A stretch of DNA of 64,000 bases, from contig VXCM01000425.1 in assembly GCA_014773175.1 (NCBI GenBank), positions 62,001 to 126,000 of the forward strand. The letters run 5' to 3'. A program made the position numbers and the translations under genes. The stretch is from Lucifuga dentata (taxonomy: Eukaryota; Chordata; Actinopteri; Ophidiiformes; Bythitidae). The notes beneath the pieces are model-generated. The model was not told the DNA's origin. It made no database searches and worked only from the letters and a program-made list of their open reading frames with translations. Positions 34,883 to 46,465 of this stretch are shown piece after piece (the stretch's first letter is position 1; the number at the start of each line of letters is the position of its first letter).

Positions 34883-37800
34883 TACATAATGTGCTCTTGT
34901 TGACAAAGTCTTCTTGAAAACTAATTATATCTATTTTATGCATTTTTGTCATTTGCTGTGCAATAAATTGTAAAACAGTGTATTGATGATTTTTTTTTTT
35001 TTAAATCTGGGAGTGGCCTCAAACTTCTGGCCTGTAGTGTATATATATTTTAAAATGGATGAAGCTCGTCCATGGAGCAAGGAGTAAACACAGGCTTTAA
35101 TAACAACCTGCCTATTGAGCTTCAATCACAATGCAGGCAAAATCCAGATAAGGGGAACACTTTTTAATGTGTAAATGGGTCCAAAAAATAACAGCCTATG
35201 AAGTCTGTTTCAATACATCTATTCACTGCATAAATCAGCAATTTAGCCAATTTAGTTGGTGAAAACACTAGCTCACATTTCTGCTTCCGTGTTGAACTAA
35301 ACTATAATTAAAAATCATTTCTCTTGCAATTGCAGTGTATTTGATATATCTTCCATTTGCAGAGAATCAGTTAATTGCAGAAAGGATATTTTTATGGTAA
35401 ATTGATGTACTGAGGGAAGGAAAGAGCCACAAGGAATTTTGGTACTCGTTCCAAAAAAATGGGGCATGAATCAGCATGAGAAGATGTTGTTTTTATCTAG
35501 TAGGAGAGATGATGAATAGCCAGTAAAGTTATTAAAGGTCAGGAGAAGTTGCCTGCCCCCCTTCTATATGAAAGAGAAAAAAAATGAATCTGGCACTTTG
35601 GGGAAGAAAGAAGCGACAGAACGGCAGACATCAAATGTTGGATACTCCCACCTGCCAATTAAAAAAGGAAGCAGAAAACTAGAAGAAGACGGATGAAAGC
35701 GCATGGATTGCACAGAAGGGCAAATATCAGATGGAGGAAAGGAAAAAGCCTAGTCGGTTCTCTGCACTCTGACTAACCACCTGCTCCTGCCTGAATTAGC
35801 CCTTTCTTTACTGTTTGGACTCATCCAAGTGAAACTCACTCCCCTAGCTAACAAATTGACTAAGGCCTCCTCCTTCCATTTTTTAACACAACATAAAACT
35901 CCATGTTTAGCGAGCCACCACAGGGTCGGCCATTAATCTGACACCATAAAGCCTCAGACCCTGTACGATGTTTCCTGAGGGTAATATGAAGGGGAATAAG
36001 AATAACAACAGCTCTAAAAACTCCCAAACTTCTGGAGTCTTTGACAATATGCTCAACTTCTTCCAACATAATAAAGCCTATGGGGCATTCAGCTCAGAAT
36101 CCCAAAATGGACACCGTTACGGTCGATTCAAACCACTGGTTTGGTCAGAGTCAATCCGCTCCTCTTTTATCTCCGTCTCCTGAGAGATCTATCAATCCGC
36201 TTCATATGGGGAGATGTCCTTAACCGTTTCCCATTTGCCAACCTGGGTCTCCTTTCCTGTCTAATCACCACAGGGACCAGTAAGGCCACATTTCGAGTCC
36301 CAGGCTACCCAAGGCCTGAGCAGATCGGCTGCCAGCCTGAAATTTGCAGCAACTAATTGGGCAAAATTGAATGCGGCAGGTTTTTATCAAACTGGAGAGG
36401 AGAAGGGTTGGAGGCAGATAGAAGGCAGGGAGGGCTGAAAAACGAGGCAGGATAATGAATGTCAGCTGATGTCATCCAATGGAGAAAAGAACAGAATGTG
36501 GAAGAAATAAACCTCTTTGATTTAAGACGTCTTTATGAAAAAAGGGTTACGTGGGGGCAGGAAGCAAACGCGCACAGACGGAAAGGAGCTTTAAATTCCT
36601 GCAGCCACAGAACTTTAGTGTGTTTATCATTTTACATGTTTGTTTTATAGCAAAAGGAGTTTTTTCTATCTCTCTCTGTCAAAGCTTTTATTAATACCCT
36701 TTGCATATTACAGTTTGCTGCAAAATCTCCGATTACAACAGGCAGTCGTGTCCTGCTGTGTTCATCGGTCATGTTTTTGTTCCATAATTGTCAGGTGTTC
36801 AACACATAATTGTATCATGGAAAAACAACAGCAAAGAGTAAGCAAAGAAAGAGAAAAGAAAGCAGAGAAAAGAAGATAATAAAGAAAACATGTAACTCTA
36901 ATACATGATCTAATATAATGCATGATATGCACACTTTATAAACAATCATTTAGCTATAGATGTAATTCTGGTACTTAGGAAAATCTAAATGTAAAAAAAT
37001 GAATAGAACCCTGCATGATATTTGCACTTCCAACATTAAAATCAAGCATAAATTCATCTGTCATCTCGTTGTTTTGGGAGTTAAATGTTTATGCAAAGCT
37101 TGACTTTAAACAAGGGAGGCAACTGGTGATGAGCTTCAAGGGTCACGCATGAACAGTGATGGTGTTACTCTCATCTGCTCAGCATGATAAACTTTCATTT
37201 ACTGTCAAAGGTGGCTGTCTGCTTTATTTATCTGCATATTTCAGAATGTGAGTGCCTTTTTTGTTTTTTGCTTTCATTCTACAGAAGAAGGAACTTTAGA
37301 AATTTAGAGAAGAAAATACAACAATAGGACACCAAGCATAGATATGACAAAACGCATAGTAATCGTCTGAATCTTCTAAGTATAACAGTTTTGATTCCAA
37401 GCCTACACCTTAATCTCCTGTAAAGTGCATTAAGATTGGTAAATGAAGATAATTTTTCATTTAAAATAAACTGTAACTGACAGTAATAGCTGTTATGTGA
37501 GTGGTGTTGCTCACATACTTGTATATACGCATAAACAAAGATGGAGACAATGAATGATGCCTTAATTATAGTTATTAACCAAGACATTATATAAATGGAA
37601 TTTGCTCAATCTGCTTCTCCGCAAAACCTTCAGCTATTTTTCTGGATGCCATTGTTGCCACACTGCTGGTATTATTTGATACACATTCTTTTTTTTACTG
37701 CCCTCATGATTTTTGGATGTATTGCATCTTCATAGCATTCCTTGTGGAAGTGCACAGCCAACAATTCAAACAAACATGGGATCATGTGGGAGCCACCAGG

Positions 37801-40068
37801 GGTATTATCCTGGCATTAATGATCCATAACTGAGTCTTTTTTTTTAATATAGTTCTTTCATATTCTTTACTATTTGACCAAAGATCAATTTATCGACCAA
37901 ATATCAATTTTAAATACTCCAAGATAAAGTTAAGTGTCAGGAAGAATTTAAAGGAGTACTAAAAGGAAAACCGGCATATGCAAATGGCTATGCAGCAGAG
38001 AATAAAGCAGATGGTGATGCTCTTGCATGTGCTAGGCCACCCTCAGAGCGGAGGGCAAGCAAGGACAGCTAAGCATGTGGTACTGTTCTAATCTGATTGG
38101 AATGACAATAACCATGTTTACGTTTTGCGTATATCACTACAATTAAACTCAGTCCACTAATCTTGGTGAATTTCCCTTTGTTCCAGCAAAAAATAATATT
38201 CCTTACTCATTTTTTAAAATATGTATCTAAACTTTGCCTTGCTCTTCATGGAATACATTAATATTCAAGAATATGTCTTTTCTTTTCATACAATCTACAC
38301 TCATGACAAGGCTTCCTGACTGAGACGGGGAGATCTGGATGAAGATGGGCAAAGGAATGCAAAGGGATTCTTCAGCTAATCCCACTGTATGGCTTAAACA
38401 AATATCTCATCAAATCCCTCAACTCTGAAATAAGGTCAAAAGCCAAGGATAATGAGAAATGGAACGTATGGGAAAACCTGCTGGAAAAAGAAAAGAGATC
38501 CTCCCCGTTTTCCTTCCCCAATCATTCTTGTCCCACTGTCAGCACATGTTTTCATTTAATAGGAAAACATTTGTCTTATGCTTTCAGGCCTTACAGACAT
38601 AAAGTCAGTAACAAGAAAGCTGTCAAATGTTATCAGATATCAGTTTGTTTTGTTTGTTTCATCATCTTTGTGAGATCCATCATGCTTTTTATCTAATAAC
38701 CTTCACCCTCAGAGCTTTATGTGTATAATCAGTATACAACAATCATTTTAGTTCTTCTTTGCTGTTGACATGAAGTGTGTGTCGGCATCTAGTTAGCAGC
38801 AAAAAGGACTGAGAGCGACTGAGAATGACTGAGCAATAAAGAAAAAAGTTTGCAATAAAAGTAATAGAAAACACAAAAGGAGACAAGAATGTGTGTGTCT
38901 GTGTGTTGGGGTGGGAGTGGGGGGGATGCTCCTTTCTGACCTGCTTTTCTCCTTTAGGGGTCATGCACAAGCTTGCCACAATGCTATCAGCTGTCCCTTA
39001 AGGAGCAGGCCGAGGTCTACCGAGATATAAGGTGATATATAGCTTTGATATAGCCTGTAATTACTGGCCGTGAAGGCCACTTCGCCTTAGGGAGAGGAAA
39101 AGGGGAACACAAAAACGGAGGAGAGACACACTGGGGCTCTGATGAGAAAAGGGTCACTGTTGTTTGATAGCAGAACAGCCCCATTTCTAAGTGTCTGGCC
39201 TCTCCAGCGACTTGGAACAGTGTGAAGTGGTGCTAGATCTATATATGTATTGAAGAGAGGTAGACTCCATAGCTGAGTGTAGACAGAATTCAATCCTCCA
39301 CAATGAATTCCAGAAACAATCAAGGGAATTATACTGATCACAAATCAGAGGCTCACAGCACACAGATTATGTAAATTGCCTCAAATAGTCTTAAATTAGC
39401 CCCTGATAGCATGTTTTGATTACAGTATCATGACCCTCCATCTCATTGCAACCATCACAGGTGACATATTTATCAAGAGACTGCAGATTTGGTGGAGCCA
39501 TGATGCTCGCCGTGCAAAGAGAAGAATGGGTAATGACAGAGACCCATTTATTTCATCCTGTCAGCGTGGTGTGAGACAACCTTCATTTTGAGATGCATTA
39601 CACCCTCACGAGCTCAGGTGGCACACTATCATTCAAATACGGGGTGCTATTAGACCTCGGTTAAAAGATCGTAATGGAACCAAACACCTTGCTCAAGTAC
39701 CCCCGTATGCACCTTGCAGCCCCCTTTGTGAGTAGCCTCAATTTGAACGCATGGCGCTTAGGTTTGATTGTGGAACATCAATGGAGCGCTTTTAGCCACT
39801 GCGGGGGAGGGGGACTGAGCTGCCTAGATGCGTATTGACATCTCGTAGAAGGTGGTGACATGGCCAGGCATTTGTTGGCGATGGATGCAAGCTTGGCACG
39901 CACAGACTAAGCCGGCAGCACCCTAGCTCCTCTTCGGACGGGACGTGAATGCTAACTAGCATGCTTGTCAGTCACCATGACTTAAATGGTGCCAGCAGGA
40001 GAGGCAGGTGGTGCACAGGCCGTGACAGAAAAAAAAGGGCAAAGTCCCACAAGAGTTAAATACTATCA

Positions 40069-40495
40069 GGGTGTTTACATGCATGATAATTATATTTCAA
40101 CCAGATTTAGGCACTACTCAGATTATTGCAACTGTCATGCATCTTAGTCAAATTAAGACAAAAACTGGTCTGAGAATAGCCAGATTATCACAATTATACA
40201 AATGCAAACACAGCATATCGGAGACATTGGTGAATTTTGGAAAATGCATAAACATGACGAACAATAAGCATCAATGAAATCCATCCATTGTTCATTTTTA
40301 ATTTGCACTGCTACTAAAATGTTCCCTGTACACTGCTGCACATCCATTCAGAAATGAACCTGATTTACATACAACTCATGGAAACCCCAATTATTGGTGA
40401 AATCAGGTTACTGTGAACCATTTAATTCTTTAATCAGTTATTACCTTGATCTGGTTATTCCCAGTGATTGGGTTGTGACGAATGTGTAAACACTG
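40069..40495. mobile_element. Possible diverged non-autonomous DNA transposon (MITE)
   Basis: The left edge reads CAGGGTGTTTACATGCATG and the right edge, reverse-complemented, reads TCATGCAGTGTTTACACATT. GTGTTTACA is shared, and a further AACCAGAT lies about 30-45 bp inside both ends. The GTGTTTACATGCA start and the repeated CCAGATTA-type words resemble a MITE family common in fish. There is no ORF. The inverted repeat is short and degraded, so this remains tentative. Confidence 0.35.
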
Positions 40496-42713
40496 CATGA
40501 GGAAGAATGGAAGGATAATGTGAGGAAGGGAAGCCCATAAATGACTAAAAAAAAAAAAAAAAAAAAATCAGAGCAGCATTACTACTGATATATGAGTGTT
40601 CTGGATTATAAAGGCAGACGAATCTTTGAGGGGAGAAAACAATAACTTGAAATTGCAAAGCTTTACATAGAAAACTGAGTAATTAAAGAGAAAAAAAACA
40701 GTAGGAAATGTAAACTAACTCAGATGTATCTGGAAATTCGGGATAGTTAGGCAGTTTGTATCACATCATCATATGATCCTGATTGAAATTATTACACTTA
40801 GCCACCACATGTCAATTAACAGCTCTGTTCTCTGCCTTTAACCTCTAGCTTACCTTATCTTTGTGGACTTTCTTTGTTCTAAGCGGTTCTTTGTATTTTG
40901 TTCTTGTCTTCCTTTTTAACCCTAATAAGCTTAGCCGCTGGGTGCCTAGCAACACCAGTGACAGCTCGGCACTGAAATAATCGGGGTTGGGGGGTGAGGA
41001 TGGTTTGTTCATTGTGCTAGCCTTCTAATGCTAATGTCTGGCTGTGTTGCTCCACCTACAAATATAATCAAACCCCACTGTGGCACCCTCCCTCCATTCT
41101 CAATTCCTGCCACCCACACCTTTCATCCATTTAGCAACTTCCTCCCAAGACAAAGCATTCCAACTCTCAAATGAGGCTTTCGTTGCCTTTTAGCATTGTT
41201 AAAACACCCCCCCACAGCAACTAGATGCTGAAACAAAGTGCTGCTACGTCAGTTTTGTGTTCTTGACTGTAGAAGGACCCGTTCATTTGTTCCTGCAGGG
41301 ATTTTTAGTCCGAGTGGGTGGTGTGAGAACAAGGGAGCTACAGGGTACATCAATTATCTAACAACATATTTCAAAATACCATTTTTACCATCAGCTGCTT
41401 TTCACACAGCTTTTAATCTGAACTCTGTGGTACCAAACTAAAAAGCCAAAAGCAGCTGTTTGATAATGCCCAAAGGCCCATTAGTATGCTCAATGGGTGA
41501 TGTCCAATGTGGAGTTAAAGCTTTGGAAATAAAAGAGGTAGAGATATATTAATACAGAGCAGCAATTTAGATAAAGCCCATCTTTTCTGAGTGCTCATGG
41601 GCGTTTTGACCTTACGGGCGAAAGTAACCATAGTTAGAATGATATCCCAGAAAACAGCCTCCATTTTGCTTCAAGTTCTGCAGTAAGTCAACAAAACAGC
41701 AATGATGAATTATAGATTTTCTCTACACCAGCCTCCAGTGAGACTTCTTCTAGGATCCTGTGTACCCCAAAAAACCCTGAAATGTGTCTTTATATGAACT
41801 TAATGTTAGCAATCAATTATTCTCCAACAGCCAAAGCGGAGTAAGAATGTTCCGACACACAGGTCTCCATGTGGACTCCCTGTTTGTGGACAACTGAGTC
41901 ATAACTCTGAACACAGCACTCGCATTTGTTTTTTATGTTGACAAATAACAATGTATTAAAATCACTTCAAATGAGCATTGATTTCTGCCATGGGAAAATT
42001 ATGGCTGGTATATATTAACAGCAAGGTACAGTGAAGTTTATACATTTATGAGGAATTCTTGGCCCACCTGATCTGAAACATGATGGCATCAAGCCACCTA
42101 CCCACCCAGAGCATGACTTTGGGATTCATTTATCAAAATCCTGGCTTTATAAAACAATGCCTCTGCTTTCCAATTTTGCAAAAGTGAACCTTAATATTTA
42201 TCTCACATACTGCAAAATTCTGAGATCTTATGTTGCTAGAGTTCAAAAGCTGAATAACATCTTTCACAAAGTTAATATTTTATCATCTCCCAAACACATT
42301 TAATTCCTTCTCATCAGACCTCAGCTGTGAATTACAGCATCTCTTGATGCCTGAAGGTTTGCTCATTATGTTTTCACAACTTAACAAAAATTGATGGCCA
42401 TTTTTGGACTAGAATTGATTTAAAAACACCATTAGTCAGTCATGGTCTTCATGTAATGATATCATGCTATGACAACCTGCACTACGAGGAGAATTTGCCT
42501 GTTTATATGACTGTGATTATGGGTGCAGCTTACTGTCATCTCATTCCTGGATCTCCTAAATTAATAAACCACAAAGGAGTTACAACAATAAATATAAAAA
42601 AAATATAATGTAGATAATTTGTATGAATGCTTGTTAGTAGTGATTATAAAAGTCTCAGGATCATATCTATGAAAGGTCAAGTATAACAACATTTAATCAA
42701 AATTCATGCATAC

Positions 42714-42927
42714 CTTTGAGACATGATCTTGTATGCGTCTGGCAGGTAACACCGTGTGTTCTCCATCTGTGCAGGGTCCGCGTCACAGATCTTGTCATCA
42801 GTGCGACCATAGTTGGCGCTCTCGATCATGATGACATCAGTGCCCGGGCAGCGCAGTTCGATGGGGTAGCTCTCGCATGACAGCTCCCTCCTCACCACCG
42901 CCATGGGGATGGGTGCTCGACTGAAAG
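42714..42927 (-). CDS. adgrl3: adgrl3 exon: first half of the lectin (RBL/SUEL) domain
   Basis: This 214-nt exon encodes the mature N terminus and the first half of the rhamnose-binding-lectin domain. Its acceptor is TTGCTCTGCAG/CT (exon starts at 42927); CT completes GCT (Ala) with the G from the signal-peptide exon. Translation runs [70 protein letters not shown], and ends AG before the donor GTATGC, phase 2. ANYGR plus DKICD is the RBL signature, and four of the domain's eight cysteines are here. [20 protein letters not shown] is the ADGRL3 form; the ADGRL1 and ADGRL2 starts differ. An open frame beginning at the internal Met (42904) is not a real start: the mature chain continues upstream to the exon edge. 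Confidence 0.98.
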
Positions 42928-45900
42928 CTGCAGAGCAACAAAGTGACAGCTTGTAGTGGTTTTATGATACGTGAAATCAAATTCCTCTTTCACTTTTCAC
43001 TGTGCTTCATTTAAGAAAAAGAAAAGTCTGAGTTTTCATACAGAAACGTACAAGAACATATGGGACAACCCAGAAAAGACCTGGTTCCAATCAAAAGGCC
43101 TGACACTGAGACACATGAAAAGAGGTTGTCCACCCTGCTCTAGAGAGTGTGGGTGGACAGGCTGCTGGTTGTACAGAGTGGGAGGATGAGCAATATCAAG
43201 GAGGCTCTTGAGAGGCCAGGAGTAGTGGAAAGAGAGAGGGAGAGATTGACATGGGTCAAACAAAAGGAAACAGACATGCTGCTTGCATTAGTCTCTGAGA
43301 AAATAAACATTCATTACAAGGGCATTCAAGTGAGAAATTACAGACAGAAAGAAACCGAGTCAACGGAAACAAAGCAGAGCGTCTCTGATCTGACTTGTTA
43401 AAATGTCCCTTCAGCGGCCACCTACAAGCTGTAACAGCTATGCAGGGGACACAAGGCAGTCCACTAATACAACGGCAGGAGGTGAAGGGTCAGATGGCAC
43501 ATTGCTTATTGCCTGAAGTCAAAGCAGAGTCTGTTCTGTAAAACTCGGCTCTTTACTGCCAAATGGCTACGAGGCTAGCAGGACTGTGTGGCGGCCCAAC
43601 GCTTGCTGCTTTTCCTCTCCTCCATGTTGATGCTTGTGTGTGGGCTCACACTTGCACGTACACATGCACACAAGTGGGCATGTGTGCAACAGACCGGAGG
43701 AGTTCTGTGTTTACAGCGAGAATAAAAAATGAGCGAGAAACATAAACACAGGCCTGAGTGACTGCAGCAGGACTGTGGCAGTTATGGATTTTTATAAACA
43801 TCCTTTCAGACGTCTGAACTGTAACAGCCACCTCTGGACCATGTGTACCGCAAGCATTTATCAAGATGAATAGAAAAAAAACAGTGGCAGAGAGAGAAAG
43901 TATATGCAAGTTTGAAAGAAAAGTGGGGCAGTTCTATCAGCCATTTTCAGCCTTTCAAATGTTTTCAGAAACCACTTCTCAGATTTCTCTGAAGAAATCA
44001 AAGAAAAAAAAAAAATGCNAAAAAAAAAAAAAAAAAAAAAAAAAAACCAGCTCGATATCATGTCATTTCATTTTGTCTCATAAATCATTCAATCCCCAAC
44101 ACAGTCAAGCACACTTTCCATTGAAACATCAAAGACTGGAATACTTGTGTTAGATTTGGTGATGAAAGCTGTCAATTATCTTCCCTTTAATGGAAGATTT
44201 ATTCCTGCCCCCGAAAAGTAAGAGTCTGGATCATAATTAACTTCTTTTAAGCTGACAAAAGCAGAGAGAAGAATGTCACAGGGTGATTAGGCAAGTGCAC
44301 TTACATAAATGACAAAGAATAACTGAGTCTGAACAGTAAAAGTCCAATCTTTCTTTATTGATCCTTGCACATCTGTATGGAGCTGCTGCCTGCAGTGTAA
44401 CAGACGCATCTGAAAAACACTTTTAAATCGTTCCTGTTACACCACCTTTCATCCTTAATTGTGATTAATTTGAATGCTATTATTCACCGTGCGATCAAAA
44501 AGCTCGACAAGCTTCATGTGCAAACGAAGAATAATTCCCATGAGCCAGTGTGATTCTGTAAAGGCAGGGGCCCGATGCATGTCAGCGTCCCCGGAGAAGC
44601 ATTAAAAAAACATCAGAGTAGCGAGCACATGGAAGCGGTACGTGGTCGACATGGGCACCAGCAATCCTCTAATGTACACAAGTAAATGCATGCCAGTGAA
44701 GTCTTGGATTACCAGGCTAGTCAACAACTGTAGTGTAATTACATTTGTGCCCAGAGGCGGTGATTGATAGGGCTCATATTCCTCGGGATCCAGAGCCAGC
44801 ATCCTGCCCCACATCCTCGGAACGCGATCTACCTGCCCACATCACTGACAGAGCTATGGAAAATCCAAACAGCCTTACTGAAAGTCCGTCCTGTTATCTA
44901 TGTTCCTGTGTTCTCTTCACTTCACCTCGCTCCCCCCCTCTGCAGCTTAAACTTTAGAGGAGCATTTATATGCAGCGCATATCTCTTTTTTCTCCTCTAC
45001 AGATTCTCCCTGGATAATTCCTTTGACAAGTGCACTGCTGAATATGGAAAAAAAAACAAGGAGTTTGGGCAAAGCAAAATTGCTCTCTGAAAGTGTTGGG
45101 GTCACACAGGATACCTCCATTACTTTCACACTACAGAGCAGTATTTGTAATCACGATGCCTGCGTGCAAACACAAAAATGAATATTTAAAATAATGTTAT
45201 TACTCACCAAAAAGGGCATTGGAAAGGTCATGCCGAAAAATGGTCAATGGGAAAATGTCGCCCCCCCTGCAGAGCTTTTAAAAATCACTCAGAAGGGGAA
45301 ATTCTTTGGATTTTTGATTACGGTTGTGTTGTTAGCAACTTTAAGAAAGAAAAGGGAGATTTTTGTATTTTGTTCTTGGGTCAATGACATGCAGCCCAGA
45401 CCCATTACCTTTCTGTACTACCAGGCACCAAAGTGCAGACGGAGCAGACTAACAATGACATTTAAAAGTCATCATTAGTAACAAAATAGAGGAGACCTTG
45501 GGGGCCTTGTATTTCATTTCATTTCTCACAAAAAAGTGTCAGGGAGAAAGAGGTAACGTCAGCCACCGCACAAAATTACAACAAGCTCATCTAAATAAGC
45601 CACCGACACTTGTATAAACAGATGTCTGGAATATGTGTCACTTTCAACAAGAGAAATATAGTTTTAGGTTGCTGCAGTGTGTAACATCAGACATAGTTTC
45701 CAAATAAATATGTCTTCATTAGGTAGCCAGAAAAGCACAGCTCAGGCTAATAATATGCAGATACACTATGGCTACATTTTTTTGGTTACACATGGCATCG
45801 GATATGTAAAGTGAATACCTAAACAATTTAAAAAAAAAAAAAAAANTTTAAAAAAAAAAAAAAAAATCTCATGGAATCAGATATTCTCAGATCCAGTTTG

Positions 45901-46440
45901 GGTTGCATTTGTAGAAATAAATATGATATGGATTGGATATCTGCCAGTGAAAGTAGATTTTCACAGATTTTCTTGCCATCTCGCATGTCATTAAATGCAA
46001 CAGTCTTCTACATTCTCCACATATGAATGACATAGCAGAGATCACCGCTGCATGTGCCAAAGCAGCAACAAGTGCTCTAATCGTTCCTCTCCACCTTAAA
46101 GACATTGAAGACAATGGACACCACCTTGCATGAGAATTTCTCATTTGCGTTGTTTGTGGCATTTTTTTTTTTTTTTTTNTTTTTTTTTTTTTTTTTTACT
46201 TACGTCTCGCAAACTCAGCCCTCTTTTGTCCAGGTGGGTTGTTTCAGGTCTAAACCATGCAAACACAGTATCAGATATGGGAAACTTTAAAAAGCAGATG
46301 TAAAGAACATCAAAAAAATTTTTTATATAGTTTAAAACAAAAAAAAAAAAAAAAANAAAAAAAAAAAAAAAAAAAGGAACATCAGGACCTGTAGTGTACT
46401 AAAGCCTCCTTTCCAGCATCAAACAACTCAAATTGAAATT

Positions 46441-46465
46441 TGTGTGTGTGTGTGTGTGTGTGTGT
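46441..46465. repeat. (TG)n microsatellite
   Basis: About twelve TG units lie within an intron. Confidence 0.9.

Larger units (their letters stand above)
34152..35044 (-). mobile_element. Internally deleted Tc1/mariner-type DNA transposon
   Basis: Long terminal inverted repeats bound the element. The left end reads TATATACACAGGCCAGAAGT, continuing TTTGAGGCCATCCCATATTT. The right end, reverse-complemented, reads TATATACACTACAGGCCAGA and continues in the same way. Inside both ends come an A-run, ATCATCAATACAC, and TTTTACAATTTATTGCACAG, so the repeats extend beyond 100 bp. TA dinucleotides flank both ends, as expected for Tc1 target sites. A transposase remnant lies inside on the minus strand. 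At about 0.9 kb it is shorter than a full Tc1-like element (usually 1.2-1.6 kb). A duplicated contig join (34752-34882) inflates even that length by about 66 bp. Confidence 0.9.
18458..42713 (-). other. adgrl3: adgrl3 intron within the lectin domain (24 kb)
   Basis: This is the largest intron in the window. It holds two LINE remnants (22263-23490 minus, 25864-26809 plus), a retroelement 3'-tail fragment (23660-23760), a Tc1/mariner remnant (34152-35044), a possible MITE (40069-40495), microsatellites near 27000, 28740 and 30043, and single-N joins at 21727, 27057 and 34817. Perfect inverted repeats lie at 19763-19780, 25500-25537 and 30243-30274. Blocks at 20410-20640, 29690-29920, 36140-36370 and 39590-39830 look like non-coding regulatory sequence by composition only. 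I found no additional exon. Confidence 0.8.

Noticed and set aside
42704..42904. Internal Met as a start codon of a short protein
   Set aside because: The frame continues upstream through FSRAPIP to a proper acceptor and joins the signal-peptide exon in phase; the in-frame extension past 42714 (residues YA) is intron read-through.
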